Of a DNA stretch of 64,000 nucleotides, positions 42,909 through 50,182 are shown in pieces. The stretch's first letter is position 1. Every line of letters begins with the position of its first letter. Below the pieces are notes generated by a model, which worked only from the letters and a program-made list of their open reading frames with translations, did no database searches and had not been told where the DNA came from. The translations under genes and the position numbers were made by a program. Origin of the DNA: JAYPUA01 sp038133845 (GTDB lineage Bacteria; SAR324; NAC60-12); the NCBI GenBank assembly GCA_038133845.1, contig JAYPUA010000001.1:62001-126000 (forward strand), read 5' to 3'.

Positions 42909-43927
42909 AGCCTCCAGTCATTTCAGTCGAAAACCTCACCATTCAGTTTCGAACCGATGAGGGGTTGATCACTGCGGTTGAGGACGTCTCCTTTGAGATC
43001 GCTGCTGGCGAGGTCCTGGGGCTGGTCGGCGAGAGCGGCTCCGGAAAGTCGGTGACGGCCAAATCCTTGATGCAGCTCAACTCAGGGAACACGGTTTACG
43101 ATCCCAGCAGCCGAATTTGGCTCGAAGCGCAAAGCGGCCGGGTTGATGTCCTCTCGCTCAAAAAGAACCGGGATCTGAATCTGGTCCGGGGGGGGGCGAT
43201 TTCGATGATCTTTCAGGAGCCCATGGCCAGCTTCGCGCCGGCGATCACGATTGGAGAGCAGATGGTGGAGCAGTTGCTGCTGCACACCCAGCTGACCAAG
43301 AAGTCGGCAAAGGAGCTGTCTATCGAGATGCTGGAGCGGGTGGGCATTGCGGATGCCGGGCGACGCTTCAATCAGTACGCGTTCGAGTTCTCCGGAGGCA
43401 TGCGACAGCGGGCGATGATCGCCATGGCGCTTTCAACCAAGCCCAAGCTGCTGATTGCCGATGAGCCGACCACCGCACTGGACGTGACCATTCAAGCCCA
43501 GGTCTTGGACCTGATGAAGGACCTGGTGGCAGAGTTTCACATGGCGATTTTGTTCATCACCCACGATCTGAGCGTGATTGCCCAGACGGCAGACCGTGTG
43601 GCCGTGATGTACCTGGGACGACTGGTGGAGACCGGAACCGTCCGGCAGGTCATCCGAACGCCACAGCATCCTTACACGCAGGGCTTGCTCAACGCACTCC
43701 CCAAGCTGGATGACCTGGAGCAGCCTCTCACTCCAATTCCAGGAGACATCCCCAGCCCGCTGGAGCGCCCCTCCGGATGTGTCTTCCACACGCGCTGCCC
43801 ACAGGCCCAGGCTGGAGTCTGCAGCGCCTCGGTGCCTCCCATTCTGGATCTGGGCGAGGAGCATGCGGCTTCTTGCTTCCTGCTGGAAAAAAGCTCCGGC
43901 TCCTCTGCTGCGGAGAACGACAGATGA
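42905..43927 (+). CDS. ABC transporter ATPase, DppD/OppD type
   Basis: A 340-aa ATPase. Walker A (GESGSGKS) is at residues 42-49, the Q-loop is SMIFQEPMASFAP, the signature is FSGGMRQRAMIAMAL and Walker B is LLIADEPTTALDVT. The C-terminal oligopeptide-transporter extension has a Cys pattern (GCVFHTRCPQAQAGVC, then SCF) that in relatives binds an iron-sulfur cluster. The start at 42905 overlaps the permease stop and its own stop overlaps the next ATPase (both ATGA). An open frame runs upstream in the permease but is only overlap. Confidence 0.92.
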   Translation: MKPPVISVENLTIQFRTDEGLITAVEDVSFEIAAGEVLGLVGESGSGKSVTAKSLMQLNSGNTVYDPSSRIWLEAQSGRVDVLSLKKNRDLNLVRGGAISMIFQEPMASFAPAITIGEQMVEQLLLHTQLTKKSAKELSIEMLERVGIADAGRRFNQYAFEFSGGMRQRAMIAMALSTKPKLLIADEPTTALDVTIQAQVLDLMKDLVAEFHMAILFITHDLSVIAQTADRVAVMYLGRLVETGTVRQVIRTPQHPYTQGLLNALPKLDDLEQPLTPIPGDIPSPLERPSGCVFHTRCPQAQAGVCSASVPPILDLGEEHAASCFLLEKSSGSSAAENDR

Positions 43928-44913
43928 GCGCCCCCAACCACATCTCAGTTCAAAACCTGTCGGTTCACTTTCAGTTCAAGCAGGGCTTCTTCTCCTCGGC
44001 ACCACCGATCCGGGCCGTGGATGGCGTGTCACTGGACATCCCCAAGGGCTCCTTCTTCGGGCTGGTCGGCGAGAGCGGTTCCGGAAAGACCACGCTCGGA
44101 CGGGCGATCCTGCAGGCAGCACCGATCACCAATGGGACTCTGCGCTACCAGGATGGTGAGGTCGACTACGACCTGGCGAAGCTCAGCAAACCGCAGCTCA
44201 AGGACTTCCGTCGCCGAGCGCAGCTGATCTTTCAGGATCCCTACGCAGCGCTCAGCCCCCGGATGACCGTGCGGGACATCATCGCCGAACCGCTGGAGGT
44301 CATGGGGCTCACCTCCTCCCGGGAGGAAACAGATGCTCGAGTCCGGGAGATCGCGGCAAAATGTCGCTTGAACCTGGAACATCTGCGGCGTTTCCCACAC
44401 GCCTTCTCCGGAGGTCAGCGCCAACGAATTTCCATCGCACGGGCGCTGGTTTGCCAGCCCAAGTTCGTGGTTGCGGATGAGAGTGTGGCGGCCCTGGACG
44501 TCTCCATTCAGGCAGACATCCTGAACCTGCTCAAGTCCTTGCAGAAGGACTTGGACATCACATTCCTCTTCATCAGCCACGATCTGAGCGTGGTCGCGCA
44601 CATCTGCGATCAGGTCGCGGTGATGTACCTGGGGTCGATCGTTGAGACAGCTTCTTCGCGGGAGCTGTTTGCACATCCGCGTCACCCTTACACCAAGGCT
44701 TTGCTCTCGGCCATCCCCTCTCTGGACCCGGATGCGCCTTCCGATCACATTAAGCTGACAGGAGAAATTCCCAGCGCGAGCAATGTTCCTCCCGGATGTC
44801 GGTTTCACACCCGGTGTCCTCACGCTCAGGATCGGTGCCGTCGTGAAGTCCCAGAGTGGCGTGCTGTTGCCGGACACCACCTTGCCTGCCACTTTGCCAA
44901 TGAGCTTGAATGA
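43924..44913 (+). CDS. ABC transporter ATPase, DppF/OppF type
   Basis: A 329-aa ATPase, partner of the preceding one. Walker A GESGSGKT is at residues 49-56, the Q-loop is LIFQDPYAALSPRMTV and the signature is FSGGQRQRISIARAL. Walker B/D-loop reads FVVADESVAALDVSIQ, with Ser replacing the usual Pro after Asp-Glu. The C-terminal Cys-rich extension (GCRFHTRCPHAQDRC) is present. The start ATG overlaps the previous stop. It completes a five-gene importer; 138 nt then separate it from phnW. Confidence 0.92.
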   Translation: MSAPNHISVQNLSVHFQFKQGFFSSAPPIRAVDGVSLDIPKGSFFGLVGESGSGKTTLGRAILQAAPITNGTLRYQDGEVDYDLAKLSKPQLKDFRRRAQLIFQDPYAALSPRMTVRDIIAEPLEVMGLTSSREETDARVREIAAKCRLNLEHLRRFPHAFSGGQRQRISIARALVCQPKFVVADESVAALDVSIQADILNLLKSLQKDLDITFLFISHDLSVVAHICDQVAVMYLGSIVETASSRELFAHPRHPYTKALLSAIPSLDPDAPSDHIKLTGEIPSASNVPPGCRFHTRCPHAQDRCRREVPEWRAVAGHHLACHFANELE

Positions 44914-44951
44914 GCCTCGGCAACCCTCAATAATAATGATCTGGATGATCA
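44906..44951 (+). promoter_or_regulatory. Candidate promoter and operator for phnWAY
   Basis: TTGAAT (44906-44911) and AATAAT (44929-44934) are spaced by 17 nt, overlapping the end of the ATPase gene. Directly downstream, TGATC (44937-44941) and GATCA (44947-44951) form an inverted repeat with a 5-nt spacer, covering the expected transcription start. This would allow the catabolic genes to be controlled apart from the transporter. Pattern evidence only. Confidence 0.4.
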
Positions 44952-45051
44952 CCTTTATGGTGTTTGGGAGCAGACTCCGGAGCCTCCCGGATTTCTCGAA
45001 GAAACGCCCAACCTCTGCTGGAAAATCGGCAGCCTTCCGCTTCAAACCGTC

Positions 45052-46176
45052 ATGTCTCTGACCCCCAACGACCCTCGTCTTCTGACCCCCGGTCCGCTGA
45101 CCACTTCTCATGAAACCAAGGCCGCGATGCTCCACGACTGGGGCTCCCGCGATGCGGATTTCATCGAGGCCAATGCGCGAGTTCGCCGGAAGCTTTTGGA
45201 GATTGCCGGAGCCGAAGGGACGCACGTCTGCGTACCGCTTCAAGGGAGCGGGACCTTTGCGGTGGAGGCTGCGCTGGGGACGCTGATCCCTCCCGCGGGG
45301 AAGGCGCTGATCCTCGTCAACGGGGCCTACGGCCAGCGCATGGCGAAGATGCTCACGTACATGAAGCGAGCGCACCTCATCGAGGAGACTCCGGAAGATA
45401 CGGTTCCAGACGTCGCCCGACTGGATCAAACCCTCGCTGCCGACGCGTCGATCAGTCACGTGCTGGTGGTTCACTGCGAGACCACCTCCGGAATCCTCAA
45501 CCCTGTCGAGGCAGTGGCAGAAGTGGTTGCCCGGCATCAGCGCTCCTTGATCATTGACGCGATGAGCGCCTTTGGAGCGATCCCTCTGGATGCGAAGGCG
45601 GTGCGCTTCGATGCGGTGATGGCGTCCTCCAACAAGTGCCTGGAGGGAGTTCCGGGGATGGGCTATGCGCTCATCCGGCGCTCGGTGCTGGAGCAGTGTC
45701 AGGGCAACGCGCATTCGCTGAGTCTGGACCTGTACGACCAGTGGAAGGCAATGGAGGCCAATGCTCAGTGGCGCTTTACCCCACCCACCCACGTGCTGAT
45801 TGCCTTTGACAAGGCGATGGAACAGTTCGAGGCGGAGGGAGGAGTTGCCGGACGAAACGCCCGCTACTCGGAAAACTGCCGGGTGCTGGTGGAGGGCATG
45901 GGCGCGTTGGGGTTTGAGCCGCTGCTGCCCAGCGAACTGCAAGCTCCGATCATCGTGACCTTCAAGATGCCGGCAGATCCGGCGTTTGACTTTCAGCGCT
46001 TTTATGACCAGGTCAAGGACCGGGGCTACATCCTCTATCCGGGAAAGCTCACCGTCGCCCCCAGTTTCCGGGTAGGGTGCATTGGCCATTTGGGAACAGA
46101 AGACATGGAGGCCGCGCTGAGCGCGATGAAGGATGTCCTCCAGGAGATGGGAGTCTCCAGCGGCAAACCGGCTTAA
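45052..46176 (+). CDS. phnW: 2-aminoethylphosphonate:pyruvate transaminase
   Basis: A 374-aa class V PLP aminotransferase that converts 2-aminoethylphosphonate plus pyruvate to phosphonoacetaldehyde and alanine. The start LLTPGPLTTSHETKAAML, GSGTFAVEAALGT and DAMSAFGA (Asp169) are PhnW features. PLP-binding Lys195 lies in SSNKCLEGVPG, close to the position in known PhnW. Two identified phosphonate genes follow, which supports this over a generic serine-glyoxylate-type aminotransferase. It is cytoplasmic and lies 12 nt before phnA. Confidence 0.94.
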   Translation: MSLTPNDPRLLTPGPLTTSHETKAAMLHDWGSRDADFIEANARVRRKLLEIAGAEGTHVCVPLQGSGTFAVEAALGTLIPPAGKALILVNGAYGQRMAKMLTYMKRAHLIEETPEDTVPDVARLDQTLAADASISHVLVVHCETTSGILNPVEAVAEVVARHQRSLIIDAMSAFGAIPLDAKAVRFDAVMASSNKCLEGVPGMGYALIRRSVLEQCQGNAHSLSLDLYDQWKAMEANAQWRFTPPTHVLIAFDKAMEQFEAEGGVAGRNARYSENCRVLVEGMGALGFEPLLPSELQAPIIVTFKMPADPAFDFQRFYDQVKDRGYILYPGKLTVAPSFRVGCIGHLGTEDMEAALSAMKDVLQEMGVSSGKPA

Positions 46177-46188
46177 ACGAAACAGCTC

Positions 46189-47430
46189 ATGAATACCCCT
46201 CACTCGATCTCAGTCAACGGCCGCGACTATGCGTGGCCCCGCCAACCGCTGGTTGCTGTCTGCATCGACGGTTCTCAGCCGGAGTACATGGAAGAGGCCA
46301 TCGCCGGCGGGCACATGCCCTTTACCCAAAAGATGCTGGAAACCGGCTCCGACCTGCGCGGACACAGCGTCGTCCCCAGCTTCACCAACCCGAACAACCT
46401 CTCCATCGTCACCGGGGTACCGCCCAAGGTCCATGGCATTTCGGGAAACTTCTTCCTTGATCCGGACTCCGGAGACGAGGTGATGATGAACGATCCGAAG
46501 TTCCTCCGGACAACCACCCTCTTTCAGGCATTTCACGACTCCGGGGCCAAGGTGGCCATTGTCACTGCCAAGGACAAGCTGAGGCGCCTGCTGGGTCACG
46601 GACTGGACTTTTCCTCCGGACGGGCGGTGTGCTTCTCTTCAGAGAAGGCGGACCAGACGACCTTGGAGGAGAACGGAATCGACAACGCCCAGGCGATGGT
46701 GGGGCGAGAGATCCCCAGCGTATATTCGGCAGAGCTTTCGGAGTTCATCTTTGTTGCTGGAGTGAAGCTGATGCAGTCCATGCGTCCGGAGGTGATGTAC
46801 CTCTCGACGACGGACTACATCCAGCACAAGCATGCTCCGGGAGCCCCTGTGGCCAACCAATTCTACGCGATGATGGATGGGTACTGGCAGCAACTGCACG
46901 AGCTGGGAGCCCTGCTCGCCCTGACTGCAGATCACGGAATGAACGCCAAGTTCAACGACGCCGGAGCACCGGATGTGCTCTACCTGCAGTCATTGCTGGA
47001 CGAGTGGTTGGGAGCGGATCAGGCCCGGGTGATTTTGCCGATCACGGATCCTTACGTGGTGCATCACGGCGCCTTGGGATCGTTTGCCACCGTCTACCTG
47101 CCTCTGGGAAGCGATGCTGATGCGATGGCCCAGCGCCTCTCTGACGTCGAGGGCGTGGAGGCGGCCTACACCAACCCGGAAGGCTGCGATCGCTTTGAGC
47201 TGCCGAACGACCGGCTGGGCGACCTGATTGTGGTCTCGACCACCAACAAGGTTCTGGGAACCACCCCGGAGCGTCACGACCTGAGCCAGCTCAAGGAGCC
47301 GTTGCGCTCCCACGGAGGGGTCTGCGACCGCAACATCCCGCTCGTGTTCAGCCAAAAGGTCTCAGCGTCTTCTGCTCGCCCGCTGCACAATTACGACCTG
47401 TTCGACCTGGCTCTGAACCACACTGCCTGA
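46189..47430 (+). CDS. phnA: Phosphonoacetate hydrolase
   Basis: A 413-aa alkaline-phosphatase-superfamily enzyme that splits the C-P bond of phosphonoacetate to acetate and phosphate. The first metal Asp27 lies in VAVCIDGSQPEYM, and the nucleophile Thr66 in PSFTNPNNLSIVTG. Other metal ligands are in STTDYIQHKHAPG, LTADHGMN and RSHGGVCDRNIPLVF. These match the PhnA of the PhnW-PhnY-PhnA pathway, not the unrelated alkylphosphonate-utilisation PhnA zinc protein. It lies 13 nt before phnY. Confidence 0.94.
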   Translation: MNTPHSISVNGRDYAWPRQPLVAVCIDGSQPEYMEEAIAGGHMPFTQKMLETGSDLRGHSVVPSFTNPNNLSIVTGVPPKVHGISGNFFLDPDSGDEVMMNDPKFLRTTTLFQAFHDSGAKVAIVTAKDKLRRLLGHGLDFSSGRAVCFSSEKADQTTLEENGIDNAQAMVGREIPSVYSAELSEFIFVAGVKLMQSMRPEVMYLSTTDYIQHKHAPGAPVANQFYAMMDGYWQQLHELGALLALTADHGMNAKFNDAGAPDVLYLQSLLDEWLGADQARVILPITDPYVVHHGALGSFATVYLPLGSDADAMAQRLSDVEGVEAAYTNPEGCDRFELPNDRLGDLIVVSTTNKVLGTTPERHDLSQLKEPLRSHGGVCDRNIPLVFSQKVSASSARPLHNYDLFDLALNHTA

Positions 47431-47443
47431 TCCGAGAAACAAC

Positions 47444-48883
47444 ATGCCGAATTTTCCCCTTCACGAATCCATGCGCATCGGCGGCCAGAAGGTTGCTGGT
47501 GAAGTGGGCACGCTGGAAGTGCTCAATCCGTACACCAACGAGGTGGTGGGAACCGTCCCCCGGGCCTCCCGGAAGCAGGTGCAGGAGGCGCTGGAGCGTG
47601 CAAACAACTTCCGCCCGAAGCTGACACGCTACGAGCGTCAGCAGATCCTTACCAAAACCGCACAGCTCCTGGTGGACCGACGTGACGAGATCTCGGACCT
47701 GATCACGGCAGAGTCCGGGCTCTCCAAGAAGGACTCGCTCTACGAGGTCGGCCGGGCCTTTGATGTGTTCACCTTGGCCGGACAACTCTGCATCCTCGAT
47801 GATGGTGAGATCTTCTCCTGCGACCTGACGCCACATGGGCAAAAGCGAAAGATCTTCACCCAGCGTGACCCCTTGTTGGGGGTGATCAGCGCGATCACTC
47901 CCTTCAACCATCCTCTGAACATGGTGGCCCACAAGATCGCCCCAAGCATCGCCACCAACAACCGGATGGTCTGCAAGCCGACCGAACTGACCCCGCTGAC
48001 TGCGCTCTTGCTGGCGGACGTCCTCTACGAGGCGGGTTTGCCTCCGGAGATGTTTCAGGTGGTGACCGGCCTTCCGGAAGACGTTGGGGACGAGATGATC
48101 ACCAACCCGAACATCGACCTGATCACCTTCACGGGAAGCGTGCGGATCGGCAAGCTGATTGCCGAACGTGCCGGATACCGCCGGACGGTGCTGGAGCTTG
48201 GAGGCAACGCTCCGCTGATTGTCATGGAGGATGCAGACCTGGACCGCGCCTCGACCCTCGCCGTTGCCGGCGCCACCAAGAACTCCGGACAGCGCTGCAC
48301 CGCGGTCAAGCGCATCCTGGCCGTGGAGTCCATTGCCGACGAGTTTGTGGCCCTGGTCACCGAGAAGGCGAAGAAGCTCAAGTATGGCAACCCGATGGAT
48401 CCGGAGACCGATGTGGGAACTGTGATCCATGAAGAGGCCGCCACCCTCTTTCAGCGCAGGGTTGTGGACGCCGTCGCCGCCGGAGCGAAGCTGCTGCATG
48501 GCAACAACCGGGAGGGGGCTGTCTTCCCTCCGACGGTGGTCGATCACGTCCCGTGGGACTGCGAGTTGGTGATGGAGGAGACCTTTGGTCCCGCCGTTCC
48601 CATCATCCGGGTGAAGGACATCGATGACGCCATCCGGATTGCCAACGGAACGGCCTTCGGACTCTCCTCCGGAGTCTGTACGAACCGGCTGGACTACATC
48701 ACCCGCTTCATCGCCGAGTTGAACCATGGAACAGTCAACATCTGGGAGGTCCCGGGATATCGGATTGAGATGTCGCCGTTTGGAGGCATCAAGGACTCCG
48801 GGCTCGGCTATAAAGAAGGCGTGATCGAGGCGATGAAGAGCTTCACCAATGTGAAGACCTTCTCCCTTCCCTGGGTGATGTGA
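47444..48883 (+). CDS. phnY: Phosphonoacetaldehyde dehydrogenase
   Basis: A 479-aa aldehyde dehydrogenase that oxidises phosphonoacetaldehyde to phosphonoacetate with NAD. The ALDH fold is complete: ITPFNHPLN and CKPTELTPL (cofactor), FTGSVRIGK, general base Glu251 in LELGGNAP and catalytic Cys285 in NSGQRCTAVKR. FGGIKDSGLGYKEG is near the C-terminus. Substrate is assigned from the adjacent phnW and phnA, which make its substrate and consume its product. It ends the recognisable phosphonate set. Confidence 0.92.
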   Translation: MPNFPLHESMRIGGQKVAGEVGTLEVLNPYTNEVVGTVPRASRKQVQEALERANNFRPKLTRYERQQILTKTAQLLVDRRDEISDLITAESGLSKKDSLYEVGRAFDVFTLAGQLCILDDGEIFSCDLTPHGQKRKIFTQRDPLLGVISAITPFNHPLNMVAHKIAPSIATNNRMVCKPTELTPLTALLLADVLYEAGLPPEMFQVVTGLPEDVGDEMITNPNIDLITFTGSVRIGKLIAERAGYRRTVLELGGNAPLIVMEDADLDRASTLAVAGATKNSGQRCTAVKRILAVESIADEFVALVTEKAKKLKYGNPMDPETDVGTVIHEEAATLFQRRVVDAVAAGAKLLHGNNREGAVFPPTVVDHVPWDCELVMEETFGPAVPIIRVKDIDDAIRIANGTAFGLSSGVCTNRLDYITRFIAELNHGTVNIWEVPGYRIEMSPFGGIKDSGLGYKEGVIEAMKSFTNVKTFSLPWVM

Positions 48884-49229
48884 CCGCGGAGCCTTGAGCC
48901 CGGAGGCGGGTCCCTGCGCACAAGAGCTTCCGTAGATTTACCACTAGGCTCCATGCGGCCTGCTGGTAGGCTGTTCCCTTATCTTGCCAGATGGCCACGG
49001 AAGGTGTCTACCCTCCCTCAAAACCGTAGACGTTTCATGTACCTTCCCAAGCGATAGGGAAGGGGTTCTCTCCTCCCAAGCTGTCATCTGGCAAACTCCG
49101 AAGCCTCCTCCCACGGGCTCTGCTCCTCCTGACCCAGTCCTTCGGCATCTCAAGAAAGCGGCGGTTGCGTCTGCAACGACCCTCGGATACACTTGCGGCT
49201 TTCACCCCTTCACCTTTCAGGAGAGTCCC
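48884..49229. other. Noncoding region between phnY and the dienelactone hydrolase
   Basis: A 346-nt stretch with no convincing gene. It contains a short CCCG/CGGG hairpin just after phnY (too weak for a terminator call), the nested inverted-repeat element at 48984-49094, a GTTGC/GCAAC hairpin with a 4-nt loop at 49164-49177, and the hydrolase ribosome-binding site (AGGAGAG) near 49220. Confidence 0.6.
48984..49094 (+). promoter_or_regulatory. Candidate structured RNA / leader element with alternative pairings
   Basis: An outer 10-bp perfect inverted repeat, TTGCCAGATG (48984-48993) with CATCTGGCAA (49085-49094), encloses two hairpins. These are GTCTAC/GTAGAC (49006-49011, 49026-49031) and CCTTCCC/GGGAAGG (49042-49048, 49057-49063). 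This predicts a three-way-junction-like fold. GGAAGG at 48999-49004 can also pair with CCTTCC at 49042-49047, extending the first hairpin and breaking the second, so two exclusive folds exist. It matches no riboswitch class I know. A short non-autonomous element with terminal inverted repeats is the alternative; I saw no target duplication. Strand is inferred from the hydrolase gene 135 nt downstream. Confidence 0.4.
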
Positions 49230-49958
49230 ATGTCCCTCAAAACCGAAACGGTTCGTTACGCTACAGGAGGTGTTTCCCTCATCGGGCACTTGGCTCAAGA
49301 TGATGCTCAAACCGCTCCGGCTCCCGGAGTGCTGGTCTTTCCCGAGTGGTGGGGCCTCAACGACTACATCCGACAGCGTACGGAGCAGGTGGCTCAACTC
49401 GGCTATGTCGCCCTGGGGGTGGACATGTACGGCGATGGGAAGACGGTGGAGCATCCGGAGGAGGCCGGTGCCTTGATGAACGGCGTGCTGAATGACCCGG
49501 ACGCGCTCTCGGCGCGGTGGCATGCTGCCTATGAGTTGCTCAAGAGCCACCCCTCCGTGGACTCGAGCCGCCTCGGAGCGATCGGTTACTGCTTTGGGGG
49601 CGCCTTGGTCCTGCACCTGGCTCGCCTTGGTCTGCCCCTGAAAGCCGTGGTGAGTTTTCACGGATCCCTGGACCCCTTCCATCAGCCAGCCCCGGGAGGT
49701 GTTCCGGCTCGGGTGCTTGTCTGTCACGGCGCGGCGGATGCCTTCATTCCGCAAGCGGCCGTGGAGGCCTTTCATCAGGAGATGCAGGGAGCCCAGGCAG
49801 ATTACGAGTTTGTGGCGTACGAAGGGGCGTTGCACGGATTTACCAACCCGGCTGCCAGCGAGCGCGGCGAGAAGTTCGGGCTCCCGCTGGCGTATGACGC
49901 CAACGCGGATCGGCAGTCGTGGGAGGCGATGAGGCGCTGGTTTGATCAGTCGCTTTGA
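49230..49958 (+). CDS. Dienelactone hydrolase family protein
   Basis: A 242-aa cytoplasmic alpha/beta hydrolase with a Cys nucleophile. The elbow is GYCFGG, the acid lies in CHGAADAFIP and the His in ALHGFTNP. VLVFPEWWGLNDYIRQ is the family N-terminal block. Homologues hydrolyse dienelactone or related lactones and esters; the substrate here is unknown. The ATG at 49230 has AGGAGAG upstream, and an upstream in-frame extension has no support. It lies downstream of phnY but across a 346-nt structured gap, so a direct role in phosphonate use is not established. Confidence 0.9.
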   Translation: MSLKTETVRYATGGVSLIGHLAQDDAQTAPAPGVLVFPEWWGLNDYIRQRTEQVAQLGYVALGVDMYGDGKTVEHPEEAGALMNGVLNDPDALSARWHAAYELLKSHPSVDSSRLGAIGYCFGGALVLHLARLGLPLKAVVSFHGSLDPFHQPAPGGVPARVLVCHGAADAFIPQAAVEAFHQEMQGAQADYEFVAYEGALHGFTNPAASERGEKFGLPLAYDANADRQSWEAMRRWFDQSL

Positions 49959-50173
49959 GCAGCGCAGCAGGGCCGGCTCCTGAGGGAAAACCTCTGGGTG
50001 AAGCGCAGCTCCGGGGACTCGTGACCGAGTTGGTGGTTGAGGCGTTGCACACCGGATGCGATGTGCGGGAGCGTGTCCGGACGACTCTTCAGGAGCAGGG
50101 CGTGTCCATGATTTCAGATGCCGAGTTGTTTGCCATTATCGGCAAGGTGGAGTCGATGCTCTTCGATGACTGA
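49955..50173 (+). CDS. Small hypothetical protein coupled to the dienelactone hydrolase
   Basis: A 72-residue frame starting at a TTG (49955) that overlaps the hydrolase stop as TTGA. The C-terminal 50 residues look helical and amphipathic (TELVVEALHTGCDVRERVRTTL) and could begin instead at an internal GTG (50021). No known family. Overlap-type coupling and coding-like composition favour a real gene, but a chance frame cannot be excluded. It is convergent with the FAH gene, 9 nt between stops. Confidence 0.5.
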   Translation: MSSAAGPAPEGKPLGEAQLRGLVTELVVEALHTGCDVRERVRTTLQEQGVSMISDAELFAIIGKVESMLFDD

Positions 50174-50182
50174 GCCTCCGGA

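Noticed and set aside
44029..46203. A 724-codon open frame on minus across the second ATPase and phnW
   Set aside because: It spans two clear plus-strand genes and their promoter gap, and its translation has no recognisable motif.
48888..48915. A terminator after phnY (CCCG/CGGG hairpin)
   Set aside because: The stem is only 4 bp and no T-run follows.
48984..49094. Insertion sequence or transposon remnant based on the 10-bp terminal repeats
   Set aside because: There is no target-site duplication and no transposase fragment. It is kept as a secondary explanation for the structured element only.
48944..49192. An 82-codon minus frame across the structured element after phnY
   Set aside because: It lies over the inverted repeats, has no homology or ribosome-binding site, and structure better explains the sequence.
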